From Beroe ovata (Eukaryota; Ctenophora; Nuda; Beroida; Beroidae): a DNA stretch of 50,034 nt. The notes under the pieces are model-generated. The model ran no database searches and was not told where the DNA came from. It worked only from the letters and a program-made list of their open reading frames with translations. Below are positions 12,401-23,028 of the stretch, piece after piece; positions within the stretch are counted from its first letter, which is position 1; the number at the start of each line of letters is the position of its first letter. A program made the translations under genes and the position numbers. The stretch is taken from positions 1-50,034 of the forward strand of contig CAMPET010000368.1 in the NCBI GenBank assembly GCA_946803715.1, read 5' to 3'.

Positions 12401-14285
12401 ATGATTGAAATGAAGCATCACAATAGCTGATCATATGACCTACCTGCAGTGTGTGTGTTTTTGTATGTATGTGTGTGTGTTTATGTATGTGTGTGTTTTT
12501 TGTGTGTATGTGTTTTTTGTGTGTGTACTGTGTGTGTCTGTGTGTGTGTGCGTGTGTGTCTGTGTCTTTGTCTTTGTCTCTGTGTAAGTCTGTGTCTGCG
12601 AACCACACCCTGAAAGAAAATCCTCGGCCACTTGTTTTGAAGTTTTCCATTGTTAGAGTTAAATTTCCTGAAACCTTTTATTGAGCACAATTCTAATATC
12701 CACATCTGCTCTATGATAAGGAGTGTGTGGGTTTGTGTGACATGTTGAATGAAATATGAGATGCTAGAAGTTTGAGCAGATGAAAAGCATGTGATGTGAG
12801 TTGACGTCATCATTTTGCCATCATAAGACTCCTTCCACCTTATCTGTCGCCATGTTTATCTTATCTGTATGACAGGATAACTGACTGATTGTGATTATTG
12901 TTTTCCTGGGCAGGTGGCGATTCCCCAGCCTGAGTGTGCATGGGATTGAGGGTGCTTTCTCAGGGAGTGGTTGCAAAACTGTCATCCCTCGCAAAGTGAT
13001 CGGCAAGTTTTCCATCAGGATTGTACCAAATCACACTATTGAAGACGTGAGTACTTGACGTGACACACGCATCTGTCCACTCTCCTGAATTTGTCACAAT
13101 TTGGTAATATTCCGACTGGCGCGGCTGCCAAACTCGATTCGTTTTGAACACGTAGCGCAAATACGAGATTAACGCCGCGCGCGCGGCGCACGTACGGACG
13201 CATAGTCTGCGTCGCACACGGCCGGACGTATGCGATCGACGTTGCACCTGACGTTTATCGAATGATCATCTACATGTTGTGCATGCTCCAATTATCAGGT
13301 GGAGAAACACACGTGTGAGTACGTGAGGAAGGTTTTCACTGAATTGGGTTCACCGAACAAATGCAACGTGTACATGGAACACGGTGGTAACTGGTGGGTC
13401 ACTGACATCAATGAGAAACAGTACATAGCAGGGAGGAAAGCAACAAAACGAGGTATGGGTTTTCGAGAAGTATCGCATATTATTCTGTCGGACCATGCGT
13501 TAGAATCACATGTTTCTCACTTTCTAATATCCCACAGTTTACGGATGTGAACCTGATCTAACTCGTGAAGGTGGCAGCATACCCGTTACTCTAACTTTCC
13601 AGAAGACAACTGGTAATTCCCCGCCGAATTTCTGGAGAGCTGATATTGCTATTTACTGTCGGTATATGAGAGTTGGTATGATATACCAATGGTATAAGAT
13701 GGGATGTACAAAGTGCTCATGTCAGGAGACACGTTCATGATAACATGTCATTCTGATTCAGCTGACTCCCCAGGAAAGAGTGTTATGTTGTTACCGATGG
13801 GGTGCGGTGATGATGGAGCTCATTCTCAGAATGAGAAAATCGATATTCGGAACTACATTGAAGGGGTAAGTGCTTGAGTGAGATATGAAATTGATCTTAA
13901 AGCGTCATGACCGCCTCCATGTTTCATAGAAATCAATGATGAGCCCGAAGAATTTTACTTAAATCAAGAATCATACATTTTGATTTGTCTCAAAGTCTTC
14001 CGACCAAGTCGTCAAGATCAATTTACTACGAAACCATCCTTTACTACTCTCGCTCTCTCAAACTCTCATACCAACTTATGCATGACGTCACTAAGCGGTC
14101 ATGACGTCAAATTCATATTTCTCTGTACTGTCCAGCACATCAACAAAGAGTATCTTTGACGTTTTACTTTTTATCGGCATGCATTCGCATTTCTAACTCA
14201 GGTTTTAAGCTATACCTTATGTTTTTTTCTTGTATTTCAGCATAAGCTGTTTGCCGCTTACCTAGAAGAAATGGCGGTATTGTAA
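3493..14285 (+). CDS. CNDP2: Cytosolic non-specific dipeptidase (CNDP2-like, M20 metallopeptidase)
   Basis: Exons: 3493-3745, 3926-4155, 4291-4371, 10581-10729, 10818-10935, 11508-11605, 12914-13046, 13299-13452, 13538-13612, 13762-13865, 14241-14285. They join in frame to 479 aa, close to the ~475 aa of animal CNDP2. The enzyme hydrolyses dipeptides such as Cys-Gly in the cytosol using two metal ions. Family metal-site motifs are present: [33 protein letters not shown] and GAHSQNEK near the C-terminus; the dimerisation-lid region [19 protein letters not shown] is also intact. The ATG at 3493 follows an acceptor-like CTTTAG and matches the family N-terminus; an upstream ATG at 3406 would add a poorly conserved leader. 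Intron 3 is 6.2 kb, far longer than the others, because it contains the antisense receptor gene. No broken exon was seen. Confidence 0.95.
4575..10234 (-). CDS. Multidomain LDLa/SUEL-lectin/ShKT rhodopsin-type GPCR
   Basis: Exons read on the minus strand: 10234-10159, 9926-9762, 9606-9429, 9324-9179, 9082-8916, 8841-8669, 8285-8128, 7800-7696, 7623-7426, 7225-4575. All phases agree and give 1338 aa. Residues 1-20 form a hydrophobic signal peptide ([13 protein letters not shown]). An Ig-like piece with SWYVDG follows (~26-80). A SUEL/Gal-lectin-like domain (~90-185) contains [27 protein letters not shown] and a final LYTC. An ShKT-like six-Cys module (~190-232) contains CFDLVPWSC and CQLTCGLC. 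An Ig-like segment follows (~302-390). A long Cys-rich region has four LDLa-type cores: [24 protein letters not shown] and CDGKTDC (~683-925). Seven hydrophobic helices span ~940-1298, the last ending NPIIYN, as in rhodopsin-class receptors. No leucine-rich repeats are visible, unlike relaxin receptors. The ligand is unknown. The whole gene lies in intron 3 of CNDP2, antisense. Confidence 0.85.
10375..10552. repeat. 12-bp minisatellite (ACATCTGAGGTT)
   Basis: About a dozen degenerate copies of ACATCTGAGGTT or ACATCTGTGGTT. The left end is flanked by short inverted copies (TGATAACCTC against GAGGTTATCA) that can form hairpins. It sits between the start codon of the antisense receptor (10234) and the acceptor of CNDP2 exon 4 (10581). 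Both strands are open because the unit is a multiple of three; those frames are not genes. Confidence 0.9.
11606..11757. repeat. Polypyrimidine tract in CNDP2 intron 6
   Basis: About 150 bp starting directly at the 5' splice site after 11605, almost all C and T on the plus strand, built from CCCTCT/CCACTC-like units. Low complexity, not coding. Such tracts can form triplex structures; here that is only a possibility. Confidence 0.85.
12450..12600. repeat. Imperfect (TG)n microsatellite
   Basis: A TG-rich low-complexity stretch in CNDP2 intron 6, with a smaller TG run at about 11099-11122 in intron 5. The open frames across it on both strands are compositional. Confidence 0.9.
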
Positions 14286-15540
14286 AGGCAAAGGAGTAGG
14301 GAGTGGCAATGCAAATGTAGTAAGAATGACAGTACTCATCTTTTTAAATCATCTGAGTTTTTTTCCCAAATGTTCTGTCTGTACTGCATTGATTGCAAAT
14401 TGCAATGTTTCTGTATGCTAATATCCGTTTTATCGTTCGACACATATATGTGCGAGTCATTCCTTCAAAGCACGGAATTATTCAATCACTTCCCCCCATT
14501 CAACATGAAATTAGACTATACCAGCTCAGACCAATTTCCCATTAAACACGCACGATACCATAATGTCTGTCGATCAGTTGGAGTCGCGCACAGCTGCTGT
14601 AGTTGTATTGGAAATTAAGAATTTACACAGTCATGTCGATGGTTTCTATAATCTATATATTGGAGAGCGCGGAATACCCCCTACTACTATGTGTACCTGG
14701 TTCTACACAAGTAATCGCTATATAGTGGTTGTAACTTGTAGTTCAAGACAGCCATTTTCAAGACTTCAGCCCGCACATTGACTATCGATTCCGTGTAATT
14801 TTGTTCTTCTAAATTCAATTTGTCATGACATAACTCTGAAAGGTGTCGTTAGACGAATTTCGGATGTTCATTGTACATTCGAATCCACGATGTACAGTGT
14901 ACAGTTTACATTGTACATTATACATTTCGATGGGTAACGAAGTGCACTATAGATAGTGTATTTCACAATGTAAAGATTCCATTGTACAGTTTACAATGTA
15001 CACTGTTGCTGATTGCTCATCTTGACGATCTCAGTTTGAGCTCATGAACGATGTTTTATTTGTTAGAAGATTTGTGAAGAGGGCTACCGTTTATAGGTAT
15101 GGGTTTTCCGGGATTGTTTTGCCAACTTATGAATTGTCCGTCTTATGCATAATTGAAACTGTATCATGAATATCACAAATATGATAGGTACCCGATTTTC
15201 AGTTCAGAATATTGTACTCAACCTGTACAGCATCCCCTCAAGAGAATTATGATTGCAGTGAAAATAGTGCAATAACCTGTGACTTCCAAATATGGTTCAA
15301 CCGATTGTTCATTGCCAATACAGCATGTATACACCAAATTGTTCCCCAGTTCCTATATACACGACCTGTGTCCACGTGACATTGCTTTTTAACCGAAATA
15401 ATATTACTATTAAAGCACCGGCACATTTGAACAGCTTTTTGTGCTGGACCTTATTGATGAGAGCCAACCTTCGTTAGGTGTGCTTTTTTAGTCTTTATGA
15501 TCACACATACAGTGTTTGAATTCCGCTGCAAGGAAATATC
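14286..15540. other. Non-coding region downstream of CNDP2
   Basis: I see no gene. The notable content is a cluster of TGTACA/TTACATTGTACA-type words between about 14870 and 15005, several of them in inverted arrangement. The region ends where the second copy of the minisatellite-headed repeat begins. Confidence 0.6.
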
Positions 15541-16509
15541 ACTGTAGTGAAATGTCACTGTAGTGAAATGGCACTGTAGTGAAATGGCACTGTAGTGAAA
15601 TGGCACTGTAGTGAAATAGCACTGTAGTGAAATGGTAGTGCAGTGAAATTAGAATTATCATACACTACCACCTTATTCTTCATACGAAACGAATGCTCGA
15701 CTTGGCACAATTATTGACATGACGCTAAAATTCTATGTGTATGATAACGACCCAGCTCGCTAGAATAGATCATTTATTTGTCCTAATATAATAGCCTGTC
15801 AAATCGCAGGAAGTGAATCAATTCTTGTGATCCGTATTTTGTATGATCGCGTTATTTGTGGGGAGATAGTCTGAGTTTAGTTTCCGTAACTGTCTATGTT
15901 GCTGTCTCAATTCATCTTGATCTGCGATTGCTCGCATGAGTTTCCAATTCCATTCATCATATACAGTAGTTTTACACGGTTTTTAAACATCTGTGCTATA
16001 GGAATTTCTCGGATATTTCCTCAAAGTTCATTGAACATCAATCATAAATTTCAATCGCCAAGATAAATTGTTAAAGCAACCTGCATTTTTTTGTTGTGTG
16101 TGTCTGTTACCTGGTGTCAAACTTGATAGACAAGTGACCACCTTGTATCACTATAAATGTCAAACGTCAATTTGCTTTTTATCATACAGGCGCACTCGTG
16201 GTATAAGTGCACAATCTCATACCCACGTGTTCAGAAATATGTACACGTGCATGTGCAATGTGATGTACGTGCACGTGACGTATTGGGCATATTCGGACTA
16301 ACTGTCTGAACACGGTAACCCATCTCGTAAAATCTCATGCCATGATTCTATGTTATCCCTGACTCCTATCTAATCGTATATTCGATGGGATCAGTTATGC
16401 TAATTCTCCCTAGTCTCTCGACTTCTCAGTGCTCAAGAAATAGGTGAAGCCGATCCGACCATAGACTTGAGCTTGGACCTCGAATCATCTCAAATTTGAC
16501 AAGTATTTG
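15541..16509. repeat. Dispersed ~1 kb repeat, copy 2
   Basis: About six copies of the same 16-bp ACTGTAGTG-type unit (15541-15640) are followed by a body closely matching 140-1033, including the words CATACGAAACGAATGCTCGA and CCCACGTGTTCAGAAATATG. The similarity stops near TTGACAAGTATTT (16497-16509). Copy 1 ends at the same word, but an N follows there, so the shared end may be the true element end or an assembly limit. Confidence 0.85.
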
Positions 16510-17050
16510 CCCAAATTAGGAACTTTCCTCGCGTCCTCCGCTTTATGTATTGAGAGAGGGGAGTTATGTAATATTGCTCCCTGCGGTGTAAAGTGCTGGA
16601 ACTGGCGGACATTTCGTATAATTATCCCTATAAAGAATGCAGTCTTCGTGGTTGTGTGTGTGTGTGTGTGTGTGTGAGAGGTAGNNNTGTGTGTGTGTGT
16701 GTGTGTGTGTGTGAAGCTTCATTGGATCATTATAACAGCTACTATCAACCACTTCCTCCCCTCTCTCTCTCTCTCCCTCTGCTCTCTCACCCTTGTAGCT
16801 GGTACTATTTTAACTTGTCAGTGGCTACAGCATGATGTAGTAATTTGCCACTTCTGAGAATTTTACTTTACTTTCATACTTTTTGTGTCACGCTAATACA
16901 ATGCGCGCCAGCATATTATATTCAGTTTAACTTAATGGCAGCATCGCATTATACGACACAGCTCATTTTATCCCCATGACTTGTTTTGTATTAATGAGTT
17001 TTTGATTTGAGCTGTCTGAGAGCAGTGGTTTTGTGCGCACGTGGGGTAAT
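16510..17050. other. Upstream region of the LIM gene with a (GT)n microsatellite and a gap
   Basis: Contains GT repeats at 16653-16676 and 16688-16713, interrupted by GAGAGGTAG and NNN (16685-16687). The NNN is a sequencing or assembly gap in simple repeat. A CT-rich tract follows (about 16757-16785). The rest is probably promoter and 5' UTR of the LIM gene. Confidence 0.6.
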
Positions 17051-20000
17051 ATGGCGCATAGTGATGACCTCAAAATAGCGGAAGATGACTTCCAGAGCTT
17101 TTGGAACTGCGATTTTGGTATTATGCGGGATTTATGACCCTGTTTTTATCCTTGATAACAGTTCCCTAGATAGATGTTAGTTCCTGCTTATCGTAAAGCT
17201 GATTGTCCAAACTCTCTGATTACCATGCTGGCTGACTCATGACTTCTAGACGAGCTATACTTCTCACAGGTAAACGTGCTATGTGAATGTTGTAGTGTTA
17301 CAACCTTGTACCACATTGTGTTCAGCCACGATGTTGTGACCTATTTCATTTGATATTAATGATAACCGATGACAGCAATAACTACCGTATGCTGTCAATC
17401 ACTGTCAACTATACTGACATTTTCCCTCTCTCTCTGCAGATTCTTCAACTGATCAGAGCCTAGGTTCGGCCGGTTCACACCTCAGCAAATCCTCTCTCCT
17501 GTCCATCCCCCAGCCGCGGAAACTCCGCTCTAAGTCTGCTGACAGGGACAGATCTAAACATTTCCTCTCACTACACGCTAGGTATACACCCATGCATCTC
17601 ACTTCCCAGTACTCACTCACTCACCACACTCACCACAGTACTCACACACTTACCTACCTACTCAGTACTCACACACTCACCCCCTACCTATTACTCAGAC
17701 ANTCAGTACTCACACACTCACCCACCTACTCAGTACTCACACACTCACAGTACTCACACACTCACCCCCCTACTCAGAACTCACACACTCACCCTTCCCC
17801 TTCTCAGTACTTACACACTCACGCTCCCCCGACCCGCTTATGTATTGCGATATGAGTGTTAAATAGTATTCTAAAAATATTCAAATATTGCTCCCATGCT
17901 GCATGCACATACAAGACGCAATCAAGTTCAAATTTTTGTGTGATTTTATGAGGGGCGCAAGAATAGTATTCCAGTTCTGATATAAGGGGTGTATTTGAGA
18001 TACGTGAACGCCCGGTCTGCTTTTACCGTACTCTCCATCAATCGAACATGTCCGAAACACGCCCTGCCCACCCAGGCACATTCACATATTTATTGGATTT
18101 GTCAGGTATGTGGAAGACTCAAGCGTTGATAAACCAAAGTTACTAACAGAGCCGAGCAAATCGCCAAGAACGAAGAAAAAACCAAGACGGGTACGTTGAC
18201 CGAAATTTCATAGTGCATATCTCAATTAAGATTTTATGACGATTTCTTTCTCATTTCTATATTCATGTTTATGGTTGGAATATCGATCTCAGATTAAACG
18301 GACGAATGCATTCTACTTGAACAAGTCTAATAACGGAATGACGGACGACGATCTTGACACGCACCGACGCTCTTGCACTTCCGCAACGTCGGACGAGTCG
18401 AGCCGACTGTCCGTGTCTAACGTCAGTGTGAGCGAGTAAGTACAGCTCCTAACGTCAGTGTGAGTGAGTAAGTACAGCTCCTAACGTCAGTGTGAGCGAG
18501 TAAGTTCCATTGCGGACTTTGCTTACTTAAAGGACATGATTTAGCCCGCCTCCCTGAGATTCATTTTTCCTACATGAACTGAATGCGAGGTCACACACAT
18601 ACACATGAATGATGTATCCCATTAAACATACCTCCCACGAATTTCTTAGAGAGATCTTACACTGGTCTCCTGCATCTCTTTGCCAGTCATGGAAAATCAC
18701 ACTGATGTTATTATTATAGACTTCAGTTCCAATACCAGATTCAGCAATCAGCGTCCCTTTGACCGAGATTTCCCATATTCATAAACGAGGATTCATAAGA
18801 ACTTGGAATTATGGGAGCTGATAGTCCATCGAATTTTGATCTCCTCCTTAAAGTAGATTTTTCCAAAAACACACCTGAGTCTTCGATCACAGCAGCAATT
18901 TTATCACCATGAAACTGGGAGTGATGTCAGTGTTCCCTTCGAGTCTTGGTTAATATTCCAAGCATTGGGTAATTTGCATTTGTCGATGACGAATCACAAA
19001 TTCATGCACTTCAAAGTGTTAAATGACCGACTAAATACCAGGGGGCAGCATTTTCTTACGCAATCATCTATTCAGCGAGAATTCTCGCGATTTTTACCGT
19101 ATTTGGACATCAAGATCGTCCTGACACTATGATTTCACCAACGATTAAAGACGCCTCTTCATGTGAAATATCGTTGCATTATTATAGATTCTAAGCCCAC
19201 ATAATACATCATCATCTTTGAATACTCCCCCAACCATAAATTTAATTATTAAATTGGTGGCCCTGGATGTTTTGAAGTGAACTGTCACTGTTATAATGGT
19301 ATTTCCTGCAGGAGGTGGGCTTCACAATCGGGCCCTGACACAGACGGCTCCATTGAGTCCCTGGACATTAGGTCCCGCCGCAGGACCAAGATCAGCTCTA
19401 CCCTGGCAATGGGCCAGAAGGACGTCCTCATCAACCTGAAGAAGAAGATGCAGAAGAAAAACCCTCGGTACCAGGTACCTGTCAAAATGTCTTGACAGTC
19501 ACGTGACTCAAATGACCCACGCAAATAGTGTTACCGACCCTCTGAAGTGCCCCACCCTGTAGAAATTGGGATCAGGAATCTTTGTTCTTCTGACAAACCC
19601 CCCCCCCTGCAAATCATCTATCGCTTGACAGGGCTCTATTGATGTCATACAGCGGGCAATCCTCAAAATTTTGGGGACATCTTTTGAGATTGTGGAGGAT
19701 GGAACAAGCTCTGCTAGACTCCTAAAATCAAAGGCAGCCCACCAGTCTTTTGATCACCAACGCAAGCAGTACTTGGTAAGTGAGAGAGTGTGGAGACATT
19801 TGAACGAGGAAGTTTGAGTTCGGATATTGTGGGACAAAATCATTGAGGAATATTCAGGCTTCTTCATGACCGAGCTAATTGCTTCACATATTTTCATGTC
19901 GAGGAAGTCAAAAACTCGCCTCATTTAACCTTTTTTGTCGATTATTCAAAGTCTTTGATCATTTACCACGCGAAATTCTCTCCCCACTCTCACACTCTCC

Positions 20001-21067
20001 TGACAAATGGTACCGGTAGCTATTATACTTCATTTTAATACTTCATTGAGCTATTATATTCCTGAATTTCAGTACTGTGGCGAGTGTGGGGGAACAATTG
20101 TTGAGGGTGATTTGGTCGTGTGCTCCAATGAATCCTCTCCGAGACTTGTGTGGCACCCCAACTGCTTTAAGTAAGTGGTTTTTTCAATATGTCGTCATGA
20201 CAACGGCAATATGTTACCATGACAATAGAAATATGTTACCATGACAACAACAATATGTTGCAATGCCAGTCACTTTGACCACCTTTCCCATCAGGTGTTT
20301 TGAGTGCGAGTGCGCTCTGATCGACTTGGTTTACCACATGTACGAAGGGAAAAAATACTGTGCTCTTCACAAGCCCATTCTTCCAAAGATATGCAGCTAT
20401 TGCATGGAGGTATTGTAATTTGGTGGATTATTACAATTCAATATTCTCTTTCCCTCACAGATACTGAGACACAAATTGGTAACTATTTGGTGATGATCAA
20501 TTTAGTAATAGTAATTAGTAATTATCCCACTCAGGAGATAGCCCTATCGGAGCAGTACTCCAAAGCAAACGGCCGGTTCTATCACCCGGACCATTTCCAA
20601 TGCTGGCAGTGCGGAACAGTCCTCTCAGGGGAGCGGTACTATGGGTGTGGTTTCTATCCCATGTGTGTGGAGTGTTATGATTCACAGCTTGCTAAACCAT
20701 GCCGCTCTTGCAAAGGAGCGATACAGGTGTGTTATGGGGGTGGCACCCGGTACCCCTGTGAAAATTCCATATTGCCACAGAGCATTGTAGCACTTCCATA
20801 CCTTGATCCTTTATCCTGACATATGATGAAGTGTTGCAAGTATTCCATGAGAATATGTTTCTTGAATTGAGAATATATTTTTAGATCGACACGCAATTCT
20901 ATTCCGTTGGACGTCGACGATGGCATGCTTCGCCCTTCTGTTTCAAGTGTAGTGCCTGCCAGGCCTCGCTTGTTGGTGGTCGGTTAATCACTTCACGAGG
21001 AGAACTGTTTTGCAATAGGCAGTGTTTTGCTTTCCTCGTCAACAGCAGGACTAGTATCAGTGGCTGA
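17051..21067 (+). CDS. Three-LIM-domain protein (Prickle/Testin-like LIM arrangement)
   Basis: Exons: 17051-17117, 17440-17581, 18106-18190, 18293-18435, 19312-19474, 19632-19775, 20073-20170, 20295-20409, 20535-20726, 20885-21067. They join in frame to 443 aa from MAHSDDLK to a TGA stop. Residues 1-250 are Ser/Arg-rich and low complexity, with basic runs such as RTKKKPRR. Three LIM domains fill the last ~190 residues: LIM1 from CGECGG to CALH, LIM2 from CSYCME to CVECYD, LIM3 from CRSCKG to CNRQCF, each with the expected Cys/His zinc ligands. Spacing and order resemble Prickle, Testin and LMCD1, which act at the cortex or in planar polarity, but I see no PET domain ahead of LIM1, so orthology is open. 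The donor after exon 4 lies in a triplicated 32-bp repeat. No obvious break. Confidence 0.85.
17585..17840. repeat. Minisatellite in LIM-gene intron 2
   Basis: Repeats of ACTCACACACTCAC with CCTACTCAGT-type spacers. A single N at 17702 lies inside it. The open frame through it (His/Thr/Ser-rich) is an artefact of the repeat. Confidence 0.85.
18418..18505. repeat. 32-bp tandem triplication covering a 5' splice site
   Basis: Three near-identical 32-bp units begin at 18418, 18450 and 18482. Each contains the exon end and donor GA|GTAAGT. Only the first donor (after 18435) keeps the LIM reading frame open, because GAG TAA follows if it is skipped. Confidence 0.9.
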
Positions 21068-21754
21068 GTCTGTACAGCCGCTCTGAGACTAAAACATGCA
21101 TTACATTAATGCAGATTACAGCTCGTGATTTGAATATTCAATGTTCCGATCCAATGATCAACTTCATTGGAAGATTTTTAATTTTACGACGTCGTAATCT
21201 TATTTAAGCGTTGTGAAGATTTCAGTGATATTGACAACGGATGACTCCTCCGAGCCCCATGCTGGCAGGATTTTATTCTATTTCTCGGCGCGAGTTCTCA
21301 TGGAATAATTTCAATGGTTTGATACAGATAATACATAATATTGATAGTTGATCATGATGCCATTGCCAATTCACAATTGCCAAATAGCTGCTTTAAATCT
21401 GTAATTTATGATTATACCGTGCCAAACACAATTCATCGAAGACCTTATGTCAGACTCAGATATATAGATGTGCACACGTTGCGCGCCCCTATTCTACTCA
21501 GTGAACTGAAAAGTCGTAGAAAACCACGGAGACGCGCAGCGCGCGCGGAGTATTTGGGTCACGCAGCGCGGGAACATATATAGATTTTATCTGTCCTCTC
21601 CTTCTAGCGCAATGCAATTGCGAGTTGTAGGATCTTTAGATCTTATTCCCTACCGGCCTCGCGTCGCGCTGGCGGGATCTTGATCTTATCGCTGGGAGCG
21701 TGCGCTGCAAGGGATATTGGATAATAATAAGATGCAGATGTGCACACTAGTTAA

Positions 21755-21905
21755 ACTTGCCGGATGTTATCAGCTGTCCAAGTGTCCACTGTTTAGTTTC
21801 TTGCGGCGCGCGCGCCTTCATCGAAGCCCTCATCGCGCGCCTTCGATGAAGACGCGCGCACCGCGGCGCGCGCAAGAAACAGTGTACAGATAACATCCGG
21901 CAAGT
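21755..21905. mobile_element. Foldback element with 17-bp perfect terminal inverted repeats
   Basis: Perfect inverted ends ACTTGCCGGATGTTATC (21755-21771) and its complement (21889-21905). Inside is a longer imperfect palindrome built from GTTTCTTG/CAAGAAAC, CGCG runs and CCTTCATCGAAG/CTTCGATGAAG. GTGCACAC occurs at 21740-21747 and again at 21904-21911, a possible target duplication but offset on the left. It shares its internal words with the element at 2041-2151. Confidence 0.75.
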
Positions 21906-21971
21906 GCACACGTTGCCCCCATTCAATTCTACTCACTTGCAACGCGGCGACGGTATAAATATTATTGCGCG

Positions 21972-22138
21972 TTGCCGAATGTTCATGTTATCCGTCCACT
22001 GTTGCAGGATTTTACCCTACCATCGGTGCGCGCGATTTTCAATCCAAGTGCCAGGGATAAAATCCCGCCAGCAAGGGTAGGGTGAAATCCTACAAGTCCA
22101 CTGTTTCTTGCGCGCGGTGGACAAATAGCATCCGGCAA
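21972..22138. mobile_element. TTGCCG...CGGCAA element carrying a second inserted element
   Basis: Outer ends TTGCCGAATG and CATCCGGCAA are inverted repeats. An 8-bp direct repeat ATTGCGCG flanks them at 21964-21971 and 22139-22146. Without the insertion at 22002-22095 and one copy of its duplication, the outer element is 65 bp. No coding capacity. Confidence 0.85.
22002..22095. mobile_element. 94-bp inverted-repeat element inserted inside another
   Basis: Ends TTGCAGGATTTTACCCTACC and the complement of TTGTAGGATTTCACCCTACC are 20-bp inverted repeats with two mismatches. It is flanked by an 8-bp direct repeat GTCCACTG at 21994-22001 and 22096-22103, which lies inside the outer element. This shows recent sequential transposition in this family. 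Related TTGTAGGAT fragments occur near 3179 and 21634. Confidence 0.88.
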
Positions 22139-23028
22139 ATTGCGCGAGCTCCAGCTGAGCTGAGCACCACCAGGCAACTTGGGAGGGGCTATTTGATTAA
22201 CAAATGACTTGGCAAACTGGTATCTGGCGGAATTGCGCATTCAATTTTTCTTCCGTGAGATCAGAGTTGACGGATGTAATTATTTCCTCTTTCTTGGCTA
22301 ATTCTTGATTGTTGATGATCAGATAATTGATCGTTGATGATCAGATAATTGTTATCTGATCTTATCTTATCTTCAGTTCAGTGGTTGATTTTCTGTCAAT
22401 ATGGCTGTTGCATCTTGCTCCTTGACGTGTTCAATGATATGATGGCAATTCAAGATATAGATCTCCATAGTCCTTAGCAAGATATGGTAACAACTAACTT
22501 CATGATGATGATAACCTGTTTGTGAATTGTGTACACAAAGAATGAAAAGGGGGTGGAAAGAAAAAGACATGCACTTTACAGTGAAGACTGATTACAATTG
22601 CTAACAGTTATGCCTCTTTTTCCTTCCTTCTCCTTTTCCATCCATGTGTACACATATCCGTTTAAACGAAGACTAAACCATATTTACTACCATCAATAAG
22701 TTGAGGTTCTCTATCACTCCTGCTGTGGTACATTCTATCATAATGCATGATTACTTATCTTGCACAGATTTTAGGATGTAAATAGCATAGAACTTTGCCT
22801 ATGTTTCACCAGCTCTGTAAGCATCATTGTACAAATGTGAGATATTGGGTACAATATTCTTTATAACTTTCACATATCAGCTGTTCCTGATTTGATTAAG
22901 GTTGGTTAACTCATGAATGGTCCTCATTAAGTCAATTGGGACTGTTATGAGAAAAGTGATGAGAATGTACAGAGAAATCACTAGCCCAGTGACCACCCCA
23001 GTGACCTCTTACTATTCCAATTCCAGGA

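Larger units (their letters stand above)
21068..23028. other. Intergenic field of short inverted-repeat elements
   Basis: No gene recognised. Holds the inverse partner of 2814-2927 (about 21470-21575), a 149-bp hairpin (21755-21905), a pair of nested elements (21972-22138) and direct repeats GTTGATGATCAGATAATTG near 22311-22351. The end of this stretch may include 5' UTR of the calponin-homology gene. Confidence 0.7.

Noticed and set aside
12303-12813. His/Thr-rich frames
   Set aside because: They translate the TG/CA repeat and lie in a CNDP2 intron.
16564-16835. Frames across the GT repeat
   Set aside because: Simple repeat with an NNN gap; no splice context.
18435-18500. Use of the second or third donor of the 32-bp array as the main splice site
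   Set aside because: Both run through an in-frame TAA immediately after the first donor; only the first fits the next exon.
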